DNA of 64,000 bases. Source: Deltaproteobacteria bacterium. Its GTDB lineage: Bacteria > Myxococcota > UBA727 > VGSZ01. The stretch covers positions 434,001 to 498,000 of the forward strand of contig JACOUT010000004.1 of the NCBI GenBank assembly GCA_016177705.1, in the 5' to 3' direction. Of this stretch, positions 50,545 to 59,041 are shown in pieces. How positions within the stretch are numbered: the stretch's first letter is position 1; each line of letters begins with the position of its first letter. The position numbers were made by a program, and so were the translations under genes. The notes beneath the pieces were generated by a model. The model ran no database searches, was not told the origin of the DNA, and saw nothing but the letters and a program-made list of their open reading frames with translations.

Positions 50545-52736
50545 AGCAGCTACCGTGCTCCCTACTCGGCGCGCTGCCCGCGCTCGTCGTGGCAGCCGCC
50601 GGCTGCGGCGAGGACGATGCGCTGGCCGACGGCTTCTCGTCGACGAAGATCGAGTGCCTCACCTGCCATGGCGACGAGCAGAGCGCCGCGCCGCCGCGCT
50701 CGCTCACCGGCGCCGTCGATGTCGCGGACCTCGGCGTCGGCGCCCACCGCGTCCACTTGACGGACACCGCGACCCGCGCGGCGGTGCCGTGCGAGGAGTG
50801 CCACCGGGTGCCGGAGAACGTGGGCGACGACGGCCACGTCGACGCGCTGCCCGCCGAGGTGGTGTTCGGCACGCTCGCGCGCACCGGCGGTTACCCGACG
50901 CGCTGGTCGCGCGAGCAGGCGACCTGCTCCACCTACTGCCACGGCGCTTCACTTGCCGGCGGCCAGCACACCACGCCGCGCTGGACCCTGGTCGACGGAT
51001 CGCAGGCGCGCTGCGACTCCTGCCATGGCGCGCCGCCCCCGGCGCCGCACCCGGCCGGCGAGCTGCTCGAGGGCTCCGGCGCGGCCGGCGCCGGCTGCGT
51101 GCGCTGCCACGACGAGACGGTCGACGAGCAGGGCCAGATCCGGGTGGCAGCGGCGACGCACATCGACGGCGTCGTGCAGACACGCGGCCCCGAGTGCGGC
51201 GCGTGTCACGGCGACCCCACAAGCACCGACGGCGCGCCGCCGCGCGATCTCGCCGGCAACACCGAGACGCAGTTCCCAGGCGTGGGCGCGCACCAGGCCC
51301 ACCTCGCGGCCAACGGCAGGAGCGCGCCGGTCGCCTGCGCCGACTGCCACGTGGTGCCCACGGTCGGCAGACAGGAGGGCCACATCGACGATGGTGATCG
51401 ACGCGCCGAGCTCACCTTCGCGGGCCTCGCTGTCCACGACGGCGCCGCGCCGAGCTACCAGGGCGTCTCGTGCAGCAGCAGCTACTGCCACGGCGGCACG
51501 CTGCCCGAGGCTGCGGCGCGCGCCGCCGACCAACCCGCCCCGGCGTGGACGCAAGTCGACGGCACCTTCGCCGCGTGCACCAGCTGTCACGGGGCGCCGC
51601 CGGGAGCCGGTCACCCCGCGCAAGCGGAGTGCGCCGCCTGTCACGCGGCGGTGATCGGCCCCGATCGCGTCTTCACGACGCCCGCGCTCCACGTCGATGG
51701 CGTGGTGCAGAGCAGCGGCACCGAGTGCGACGCGTGCCACAGCAGCGAGACGAGCTTACCGCCCTGGCGCGACAGCCGCGGCGGCACCTCGACCGACCAG
51801 CCCGGCATCGGCGCCCACGCCGCGCACCTCGCGACCTCGACTTGGCATCGGGCCATCGCGTGCAGCGAGTGCCACCTGGTGCCGGTCGGCGCGTTCGACC
51901 CCGGGCACTTCGACGACGAGCTGCCGGCCGAGCTCGAGTTCGGGCCCATCGCGCGCTCGCGCGGGCACGACCCTGGCTGGGACGGCGTGGCGTGCAGCAA
52001 CGTGGCGTGTCACGCGGGTACAGGCGCCATCGCGCCCGCGCCGCAGTGGACCCGCGTCGACGGCAGCCAGGCCGAGTGCGGCGCCTGCCACGGCCTGCCG
52101 CCTGCCGCACCGCACCCGGCCGCCAACGACTGTGCCACTTGCCATGGCGACGTGGTCGCCGCCGAGGCCGTCGCGCCCGAAGATCTGACGTTCGTCGCCG
52201 CCCAGCTCCACGTGAACGGCGTGGTCAACGTCGCGTGCAACTCCTGCCACGGCGACGACGCCAGCCCGGCACCGCCGCGCGACCTCGCCGGCAACACGCT
52301 GACCACGGCGCGCGGTGTGGGAGCGCACCGGAGCCACCTGGCGGGCTCCGAGCTGTTCGGGCCCGTGGCGTGTGGCGAGTGCCACCAGGTGCCGATCACC
52401 ACCGACGACGCCGGGCACCAGGACACCGCGCTGCCGGCCGAGGTGACCTTCGGCCCGCTCGCCCGCGCGGGCGGCACGTTGGCGTCGTTCGATGGGCTGC
52501 GCTGCAGCACCTACTGCCACGGCGGCAGCGCCGCCATCCTCGATGGCACGCTCACCACCCCGACATGGACGATGGTGAACAGCAGCCAGGCCGCGTGCGG
52601 CACCTGCCATAGCGTGCCGCCGCCGGCGCCGCACCCGAGCGTGCCGAGCACCGCGTGCGGCGGCTGCCATCCGTTCAGTGGTCTCCGGCCCATCGACCCC
52701 GCGCTGCATGGCAACGGCGTGGTCGAGCGTCCCTGA
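50541..52736 (+). CDS. Multiheme cytochrome c lipoprotein with about 20 heme motifs
   Basis: A 731-residue protein with a lipobox AAAGC (Cys22). It has sixteen CxxCH motifs plus four variant sites: two CxxxCH (CSTYCH) and two Cx4CH (CSSSYCH, CSNVACH). The sequence shows a repeated block of about 130-160 residues with GVGAHxxHL, a CxxCH xxVP element, a variant-spacing site and ...CHGAPPxAPHP. This pattern resembles the GSu_C4xC__C2xCH proteins of Geobacter. It is probably on the cell surface as the outer end of the conduit. It is the last gene of the operon and converges with the cytochrome c gene across 12 bases. Confidence 0.9.
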   Translation: MKQLPCSLLGALPALVVAAAGCGEDDALADGFSSTKIECLTCHGDEQSAAPPRSLTGAVDVADLGVGAHRVHLTDTATRAAVPCEECHRVPENVGDDGHVDALPAEVVFGTLARTGGYPTRWSREQATCSTYCHGASLAGGQHTTPRWTLVDGSQARCDSCHGAPPPAPHPAGELLEGSGAAGAGCVRCHDETVDEQGQIRVAAATHIDGVVQTRGPECGACHGDPTSTDGAPPRDLAGNTETQFPGVGAHQAHLAANGRSAPVACADCHVVPTVGRQEGHIDDGDRRAELTFAGLAVHDGAAPSYQGVSCSSSYCHGGTLPEAAARAADQPAPAWTQVDGTFAACTSCHGAPPGAGHPAQAECAACHAAVIGPDRVFTTPALHVDGVVQSSGTECDACHSSETSLPPWRDSRGGTSTDQPGIGAHAAHLATSTWHRAIACSECHLVPVGAFDPGHFDDELPAELEFGPIARSRGHDPGWDGVACSNVACHAGTGAIAPAPQWTRVDGSQAECGACHGLPPAAPHPAANDCATCHGDVVAAEAVAPEDLTFVAAQLHVNGVVNVACNSCHGDDASPAPPRDLAGNTLTTARGVGAHRSHLAGSELFGPVACGECHQVPITTDDAGHQDTALPAEVTFGPLARAGGTLASFDGLRCSTYCHGGSAAILDGTLTTPTWTMVNSSQAACGTCHSVPPPAPHPSVPSTACGGCHPFSGLRPIDPALHGNGVVERP

Positions 52737-52748
52737 GGAGAGCGCGCG

Positions 52749-53222
52749 CTACTTGGGAGCGTCCTTAGGCGCGAACGAACGCACCACCAACACGAGCGCC
52801 TGCGCATCGCGCTCGGTGGCGTTCTTGAGCGGCTCCATCTTGACCTTCTTGCCGCCCTCTTCGCGCTCGAAGCCCTTCATGATGGCGTCGATCATCTGCT
52901 GGTCGGTGTACTTCTTCTGAAATTCCACCGTGGCCATGCTGCTGACGTTCTTGGACTTGCCCATCTTGGTCTCGCCCTTGCCGTCGGCGCCGTGACACTG
53001 GGCGCACTTGTTCTTCTTCTCGTTCCACAGCTTGAGGCCGTCCTCGAGCGAGGGCGGCGTCGTCGGGGCAGCGGCGGCCGGCGGCGCGGCGGGAGGCGCG
53101 GCAGAAGGCGCAGCGGGCGGCGCGGCCGGCGGTGCAGCGGGCGGGTCGACCGCGCGCGCGCGCGTCGGCGCCAGGAACGCGGCGGTCAGGAAGGCGGCGG
53201 TGAGGATGGTTGCTTTCTTCAT
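52749..53222 (-). CDS. Monoheme cytochrome c with Ala/Pro linker
   Basis: A 157-residue protein with a signal peptide (MKKATILTAAFLTAAFL), a 30-residue Ala/Pro repeat linker and a class I cytochrome c domain with CAQCH, then KGETKMGKSKNVSSM and the likely axial Met in KMEPLKN. It is a periplasmic electron carrier, tethered or free. Its ATG overlaps the NrfD-like gene stop (ATGA). Last gene of the six-gene minus-strand operon. Confidence 0.88.
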   Translation of the reverse strand: MKKATILTAAFLTAAFLAPTRARAVDPPAAPPAAPPAAPSAAPPAAPPAAAAPTTPPSLEDGLKLWNEKKNKCAQCHGADGKGETKMGKSKNVSSMATVEFQKKYTDQQMIDAIMKGFEREEGGKKVKMEPLKNATERDAQALVLVVRSFAPKDAPK

Positions 53223-54475
53223 GGGGTCTCTCCATCGGCTGGCGGTGCGGGGACGGGCGCGCTCGGGCTCCGGAGCGTGCCAAGCTGAATGGCGATAGCG
53301 GGCTTGGCGAGCAGCGTGAAGACCAGGACGCCAAAGGCCCAGATCGAGAAGGACAGCACCGTCTCGGTCCAGGTGGGAACGTACTCGAGCACCTCGCCGA
53401 TGGGCGTCGGGATGAAGCCGGGGACGATGAGCCCAAGCCCCTTCTCGATCCACACGCCGACCACGCACAGGGCGCAGGCGAGCAGGATGTTTCGCAGGCG
53501 ATCGTTCCAGGCGGGCGCGATCAGCAGCACCATGGCGGCGAGCTGCATGCCGGCGGCCGTGTAGATCCACGGCACCAGGCGCGCGTGACCCTCGTGGCCG
53601 AGGAACAGATACGACGCCGACGCACCGTGCTCGGTGGGCGCGTAGAACTCCGTGAACAGCTCCGCGCCGAGCATCACCAGGTTGACCTGCAAGGCCACCG
53701 CCACGACGACCGCCAGGAAGCGGAACACCTGGCGCGGCACCGGGAAGCCGCCGACGTCCTTCACGACGCGGAACGCCAACAGCAAGAGCGCGGGCCCCGA
53801 CGCGAACGCGGAGGTGAGGAAGCGCGGGCCGAGCAGCGCCGTGTGCCAGAACGGCCGCGCCGCGTTCGCCGAGAACAGGAACGCCGTGACGGTGTGCAGC
53901 GCGATCGCCCAGACGATGCCGACGCCGATGGCCGCGCCGAGCCACGGCATCGGGCTCTCGTCCCCGCGCCAGCGTCGCCGCAGCAACACGAACGGCACCA
54001 CCAGGTTGAAGAGCAGGTAGCCGGACAACACGATGACGTCCCAGGCCATCAGCGACGTGGGCCAGTTGAGCCGGCCGAGCATCGGGATCAGGTGCCAGCC
54101 GCGCTCAGGGTGGCCGAGGTCGACGAACACGAACAGCATGGCCATCATGCATGCCGCCACCGCCAGCGCCTCTGCCAAGAGCACCACCGACTTGGTGTGC
54201 TCGTTGTGAAAGACGTAGCTCGGGATCACCAACATGACCGCGGCGGCCGCGACGCCCACCAGGTAGGTGAAGTTGGCGATGTAAGCGCCCCAACTCACCT
54301 GATCGCTCATGCCGGTGACGACGAGGCCGTGCTGCAGCTGTCCCCAGTACGCCCACATGCCCGGCAGGCACGCGAGCGCGCAGACCACCAGCCACGCGCG
54401 GTACCGCCAGCTGCCGCTCAACGCGACGCGCGTGGCGGCGGACAGGAAGGACAGGGTGGCTTTGAGCGAATCCAC
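53219..54475 (-). CDS. NrfD/PsrC-type quinol-oxidising membrane subunit
   Basis: A 418-residue integral membrane protein with about 9-10 helices, no Cys motif, and the family features WGAYIANFTYLVGVAA, LGHPERGWHL and GPRFLTSAFASGPALLLLA. In related complexes (PsrC, ActC, NrfD) this subunit binds quinone and hands electrons to an Fe-S subunit. GTG 54475 starts 10 bases after the Fe-S gene stop. It is probably the quinol oxidase core of the inner-membrane module that feeds the conduit. Confidence 0.9.
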   Translation of the reverse strand: MDSLKATLSFLSAATRVALSGSWRYRAWLVVCALACLPGMWAYWGQLQHGLVVTGMSDQVSWGAYIANFTYLVGVAAAAVMLVIPSYVFHNEHTKSVVLLAEALAVAACMMAMLFVFVDLGHPERGWHLIPMLGRLNWPTSLMAWDVIVLSGYLLFNLVVPFVLLRRRWRGDESPMPWLGAAIGVGIVWAIALHTVTAFLFSANAARPFWHTALLGPRFLTSAFASGPALLLLAFRVVKDVGGFPVPRQVFRFLAVVVAVALQVNLVMLGAELFTEFYAPTEHGASASYLFLGHEGHARLVPWIYTAAGMQLAAMVLLIAPAWNDRLRNILLACALCVVGVWIEKGLGLIVPGFIPTPIGEVLEYVPTWTETVLSFSIWAFGVLVFTLLAKPAIAIQLGTLRSPSAPVPAPPADGETP

Positions 54476-54485
54476 GTCGTCACCC

Positions 54486-55388
54486 TCAGTCGCTGTAGTA
54501 CCAGAACTTCGGCTCGGTCTTGAGGCCTTCCTTGAGGCGGAACACCGTCTTGTGCTCGAGCACCCAGCGGATCTCGCTCGCGGGGTCGAGCAGGTTGCCG
54601 AAGACGCGCGCGCCCGTCGGGCACGCCTCGTGGCACGCGGGCAAGCGACCCTCGCGCGTGCGGTGCAAGCAGAAGGTGCACTTCTCGACCACGCCGCGCG
54701 GCCGCGGGCGGTTGCCGAGCACGTGGGTGTCGGTCTGGATGCCCTTGGGTGGCAACGTCGGCGTGCCCCAGTTGAAGTGGCGCGCGCCGTACGGGCACGC
54801 CGCCTGGCAGGCGCGGCAGCCGATGCACCAGTCGTAGTCCACGACCACGACGCCATCGGGCTCCGCCCAGGTGGCCTTCACCGGGCAGGCCTTCACGCAC
54901 GGCGCGTTGTCGCACTGCATGCACGAGACCGGCAGGTAGAACTTGCCCGGCTGCGGCACGGTCTCGTGCTCGTAGTAGTGATCCGAGCGCTCGAGGTCCA
55001 AGGTGCCGTTGTCCATCTCGAGCACCCTGATGTACGCCAGCTCGGGATCGCGGCTCAGGTTGTTCTCCTCGATGCACGCGCGCACGCACTCGCGGTAGCC
55101 CTTGCACTTGGAGATGTTGAGCGCGTAGCCGAAGCGCACGCCGGGGATGGGCTTGCTGTCCTTGACCCGCACCTCCACGCCGAGCTGTTGCTGGTACTCG
55201 CGCTCCATGCGCGCGAGCGCGTCCTTGACCTCCTCCGGGGTCATGCGCTGGTAGTGCTCCTGAAAAAAGCGCTGCAGCCACTCGGAGTAGCCCGGAGCGC
55301 ACGCCGTGGCAGCGGCGGTGCCGCACGCGGCGCCGAGCACCTTGAGCACGCCACGTCGCGAGACTCGGGGGCCGTCACCGCTGCTCAT
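54486..55388 (-). CDS. Fe-S subunit (four-cluster ferredoxin, DsrO/PsrB-like)
   Basis: A 300-residue protein with a Tat-type signal (SRRGVLKVLGAACG). Cluster motifs: CKGYRECVRAC, CMQCDNAPCVKACP, CIGCRACQAACP and CTFC...CHEACP. In the first motif the second Cys of CxxCxxCxxxC is replaced by Tyr, so one cluster may be [3Fe-4S] or otherwise unusual. It sits in the periplasm with the NrfD-like subunit and the tetraheme cytochrome, passing electrons between them. Its 5' end overlaps the tetraheme gene by 14 bases. Confidence 0.9.
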   Translation of the reverse strand: MSSGDGPRVSRRGVLKVLGAACGTAAATACAPGYSEWLQRFFQEHYQRMTPEEVKDALARMEREYQQQLGVEVRVKDSKPIPGVRFGYALNISKCKGYRECVRACIEENNLSRDPELAYIRVLEMDNGTLDLERSDHYYEHETVPQPGKFYLPVSCMQCDNAPCVKACPVKATWAEPDGVVVVDYDWCIGCRACQAACPYGARHFNWGTPTLPPKGIQTDTHVLGNRPRPRGVVEKCTFCLHRTREGRLPACHEACPTGARVFGNLLDPASEIRWVLEHKTVFRLKEGLKTEPKFWYYSD

Positions 55389-56031
55389 CGGGGCTCCCTT
55401 GGCTCGGCGTCTCGATCAGCGGCGCGTGCGTTCGGCGCTCGGTCCGCAGACCCTCGCGCAGGCGGTCGGCGCGGTAGGGCTTGCGCGGCTTGATGCTCGG
55501 GTCGTGCGCGTCGTGGCAGGAGGTGCACGGCGCGAGCACGCGCTCACCCTGCCAGGAGCCGATACGCTTGCCGTGCGCACCGAACAGGAAGTCGCGCTGG
55601 CGGCGGAAGTGGCATTGGCCGCACAAGAGGAACTGCTCGTCGAAGGCGATGGGCTGGCCCTTGAGCCCGCGCAGCACGTCGCGGTTGTCGGCGTCGTGGC
55701 ACGTCAGACACCAGAAGCGGCCGCCGCCGTGCTTGAGGTCGATGTCGCCGTGATCCTCGGGCATGGCGCGCTCCTTCGGATCGGTCGGCAGCGACTCGTC
55801 GTGGCACTCCTTGCACGGGAAGGTGCCGTGCTCCTCGAGCTGGGGCAGCCGTGCCTGCACCGTGAAGGGCAGCGGCTTGCGGGCGACGACGGCGGGGGAC
55901 GCCGCCTCGCGCTCGGCTTCGACCTGCGACGTCGGCGAGGTGACCTTGAAGGCGAAGGCCACCGCGCCGGCGACGATGGCCACGGCGGAGAGCTGCGGCA
56001 CGAGCAGGCGCAGGCGCCGGGGCACGTTCAC
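55375..56031 (-). CDS. Tetraheme cytochrome c, membrane-anchored
   Basis: A 218-residue protein with an N-terminal helix (LLVPQLSAVAIVAGAVAFAF) and four CxxCH motifs (CKECH, CLTCH, CGQCH, CTSCH). Together with the Fe-S and NrfD-like proteins it makes a module resembling the Nrf/Qrc/Cbc-type complexes that move electrons from quinol to periplasmic cytochromes. Its start overlaps the decaheme gene stop by four bases (ATGA). Confidence 0.9.
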   Translation of the reverse strand: MNVPRRLRLLVPQLSAVAIVAGAVAFAFKVTSPTSQVEAEREAASPAVVARKPLPFTVQARLPQLEEHGTFPCKECHDESLPTDPKERAMPEDHGDIDLKHGGGRFWCLTCHDADNRDVLRGLKGQPIAFDEQFLLCGQCHFRRQRDFLFGAHGKRIGSWQGERVLAPCTSCHDAHDPSIKPRKPYRADRLREGLRTERRTHAPLIETPSQGSPDEQR

Positions 56032-58883
56032 GGGGTCGGCCGGACGAAGGTGGAGGAGTCACCACCGAGATCGTCGACGGAGTCGATGAGCAGCTGGGCG
56101 ATGTAGTCGTAGTTGTGCGCCCAGGCGCCCGGCTCGTTGTTCCACAACAGGTAGTTGTAGGCGGCCTTCAAGAGGTCGGGGTTGAAGGAGCGGAAGCGGT
56201 TGGTGCTGCTGACCTCCGACGGATCGCAGTACCGGCCGGAGGCATTGTTGTCCTTGTAGTAGCTGTTGGGCGCGAAGCACAGCGTCGGCGCCACGTCGTG
56301 CATCTCGGTCAGCAGCGCGTCGGCCAGCGTGGCCAGCTCGTCCTCGAGCGCCTCGTTGGCGTCGCCGTCGCCGTCGGTGTCGGTTGCGTGCCGGCCGGTG
56401 CGGATCTGGTCGGGCGCCGTGACACCGACGTGGCACAGCTGGCAGCGCTCCAGGTTGTCCTCGATCAGCATGCTGTGCTTGGTGTTGGCGGGGCTGTGGC
56501 AATCGACGCACGAGGAGCCGCCGAGGTGGTTGGTCCACTCGGAGGAGTACGAACGGCCGTCGTACTCGTAGCCGCCCTTGGTCTGCGCGCCGAGCTTGAC
56601 GGCCGCCGCCGGCAGGTAGTGCGGGCTGACGGCGGAGGTGAACGAGCTCGAGGCGATGCGCGCGTCGACGTCGGGCTTGCTGGCGCGGCCGTTGTGGCAC
56701 TGCGCGCACACGTTGCCCTTGTCGCCGGGGCGGCTGACGGTGATCAAGCTCGGGAACCACACCGAGTCGAGCGGCAGAACGCTGAAGGCGTCTTGCGGGT
56801 CGGCCACGTTGGCGAACGTGTCGTGACAGGTGGCGCAGTCGAGCCCGTTGCCCTGCTCGAGCACCTCACGCCCCACCTTGTACTCGACGAAGAAGCGGAA
56901 GCCCTCGGAGGCGCCGTGGCAACGCGAGCAGCTCGCCGACACGCCCTCCTCGTCCTCGTCCCAGTGGCGCGCCGGCTCGCCGGAGCCGTTGAAGTGGCCC
57001 GGGTCGTTTCGGTGCATGGCCGACAGATCGAGCGGCGCGGTCAAGGCGCCGTTCAGGTCGGCGGCCGAGTCGAACAGCGTCTCGATCACGTACTTCGCGT
57101 TGTGCGCGAACGCGCCCGGATCCTTGGTGGCCACCTGCACGTTGTAGGCGGCGCGCAGCAGGCGCGGCGTGAAGCCATCGTAGCCGTTGGCGCTGACCGC
57201 CTCGTCGTCGGCGCAGACGCCGTTGTCGTCGGTGTCGCGGAAGAAGTAGGGGTACTTCGCTTCGTGGTAGCAGACCGGCCCGCCGTGCGCGCGCGCGTAC
57301 TCCTGGATGCGGCCGTGCAGGATCTCTCGCACGCCGACCATCTCGTAGTAGATGCCCTCGCTGGTGTTGCCGTCGCCGTCGTAGTCGGTGCCGAGCGACG
57401 ACATCATGCGGATGTCTTTGAGTTGCTCGGTGGTGGCCGCCGTCGGGTGACAGGTCTGACAGGCGGTCAGGCGCACCTGCAGCGTGTGCTGATCGTGGCA
57501 CTCGATGCAGATGTCGCGCTCGGGCACGTGGCGGAAGCGCGTGTCGTAGACTTGGCCCGCGTACTGGTAGGCGCCGCGCGCGCGCCCAGCCAGCAACGTC
57601 GCCGCCGCCGCGAAGTAGTGGATGTTGACGAAGTCGATGTCGGCGCTCACCTCGTCGTCGGCCACGCCGGCGTTGGCGATGGCAGTGTCGACGCTGTTGG
57701 TTGAGGCGCGCCCCTGGTGGCAGACCATGCAGCGCGTCGAGGGGCCAAGGCCGCTCACCACCGCACCCGACGGGAAGGTGACCTCATCCAGCACCGCGGT
57801 CGCCGCGTTGTGGCAGGTCGTGCACTGCACGACCGTGCCGGTCGCTGCGTCCGCGTCGACGACGCCGACCGCGGAGCCGTCCTCACCGAGGTAGTCGCGA
57901 TAGCCGCCGTCGCTGTGGCAGCGCGCGCACGACTTCTGCACGGTGCCGACCCAGCGCGAAAACGGCTCCGCTTCCCGGTCGGCGTGGCCGGAGGCGGCCC
58001 ATTGATCGAAGTAGGGGATGTCCTCGGCGACGGTGATGCCGAGCTCCCCCACCAAGCCCGACGCTGCGCCGGTGGCGGCGATGGTGACCGCGCCGGCGCC
58101 GACGCCGCGAACCAGGCCGGTCTCGTCGACGGTGGCGACGGTGGTGTCGCTCGAGCTCCAGGCGTAGCTGGCGTCGTCTTGGTTGACGGTGACGGCGGCG
58201 AGCTGCGCCTGGCCGCCCACCTGCAAATAGAAAGGCCCGGTGACGACGACCGCCGAGGTGCCCGTGACCGCGATCGAGAAGGTGTCGGAAGCGCCGGTCT
58301 CGGAGCCGGTGGCGCGGAGGTTTGCCTCGCCGACCTGCAGCGCGGTGACCAGGCCGCCGCTCACCGACGCGATGGTGGGCGCGTCGCTCTCCCACGCGTA
58401 GCTCGCGTCGACACCGTTGACCGTCACCGCCACCAGCGTGGTCTGGGTGCCCACAGGGACGCGGTGGCTGCCGGCGATCGACACGGTGGGCGTGGCGCCC
58501 GCCACCACCACGATCGGGTGGCTGGCCTCGGCGCCGGTGGTCGCGCCGCGCACGACGATGCCGGCCTCGCCGGGGACCACGCCCTTGACGCGCCCGATGC
58601 CGTCGACGGTCGCGACCGCTGGGTCGGTCGAGCTCCACGTGTAGGAGACGTCGGTCCCGTCGGCGGTGCTGGCGGTGAGCGCCACGGTGGCGCCGACCTC
58701 GACGCGATGCAGCCCGGCGATGACGACGTGGGGCGCTGGCGGCTCCGGATCCGGCGTTGGCGTCGGAACTTCGGCTTCGCAGGCTACCGCCACCGCCACC
58801 GCGAGCAGCAGCCACGGGTGCTGCCAGCGCGGAGACGTCGTTTGCTTGAAGAAGCGGTCGAGCAGCAGTTGGTTGTGGCGCAT
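56028..58883 (-). CDS. Decaheme lipoprotein with bacterial Ig-like (BIg2) domains
   Basis: A 951-residue lipoprotein (Cys in AVAVAC). The first part has three BIg2-type domains (about 50-290), each with the V.VG....L.A.T..G...SY.WSS.....A.V pattern. The rest holds ten CxxCH motifs (CARCH, CTTCH, CMVCH, CIECH, CQTCH, CSRCH, CATCH, CAQCH, CVDCH, CQLCH). It is probably on the cell surface, with the Ig domains as spacers. An excellent Shine-Dalgarno GGAGGTGATG precedes the ATG. First or second gene of the minus-strand operon. Confidence 0.9.
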   Translation of the reverse strand: MRHNQLLLDRFFKQTTSPRWQHPWLLLAVAVAVACEAEVPTPTPDPEPPAPHVVIAGLHRVEVGATVALTASTADGTDVSYTWSSTDPAVATVDGIGRVKGVVPGEAGIVVRGATTGAEASHPIVVVAGATPTVSIAGSHRVPVGTQTTLVAVTVNGVDASYAWESDAPTIASVSGGLVTALQVGEANLRATGSETGASDTFSIAVTGTSAVVVTGPFYLQVGGQAQLAAVTVNQDDASYAWSSSDTTVATVDETGLVRGVGAGAVTIAATGAASGLVGELGITVAEDIPYFDQWAASGHADREAEPFSRWVGTVQKSCARCHSDGGYRDYLGEDGSAVGVVDADAATGTVVQCTTCHNAATAVLDEVTFPSGAVVSGLGPSTRCMVCHQGRASTNSVDTAIANAGVADDEVSADIDFVNIHYFAAAATLLAGRARGAYQYAGQVYDTRFRHVPERDICIECHDQHTLQVRLTACQTCHPTAATTEQLKDIRMMSSLGTDYDGDGNTSEGIYYEMVGVREILHGRIQEYARAHGGPVCYHEAKYPYFFRDTDDNGVCADDEAVSANGYDGFTPRLLRAAYNVQVATKDPGAFAHNAKYVIETLFDSAADLNGALTAPLDLSAMHRNDPGHFNGSGEPARHWDEDEEGVSASCSRCHGASEGFRFFVEYKVGREVLEQGNGLDCATCHDTFANVADPQDAFSVLPLDSVWFPSLITVSRPGDKGNVCAQCHNGRASKPDVDARIASSSFTSAVSPHYLPAAAVKLGAQTKGGYEYDGRSYSSEWTNHLGGSSCVDCHSPANTKHSMLIEDNLERCQLCHVGVTAPDQIRTGRHATDTDGDGDANEALEDELATLADALLTEMHDVAPTLCFAPNSYYKDNNASGRYCDPSEVSSTNRFRSFNPDLLKAAYNYLLWNNEPGAWAHNYDYIAQLLIDSVDDLGGDSSTFVRPTP

Positions 58884-59041
58884 GACATCACCTCCAGACG
58901 AGCACCGCTGTGCAGCGCGTGTGCCAACGCCGGCTGCCCCCTAACCGCGTCGCGGACGAGCGGTCTGTGGAGAAACGCCCACCATGGTGGGGCAGCCGGT
59001 CCGATCGCGTTCGCGGCGTCGAGCATCGCGCCCGACGCGCC

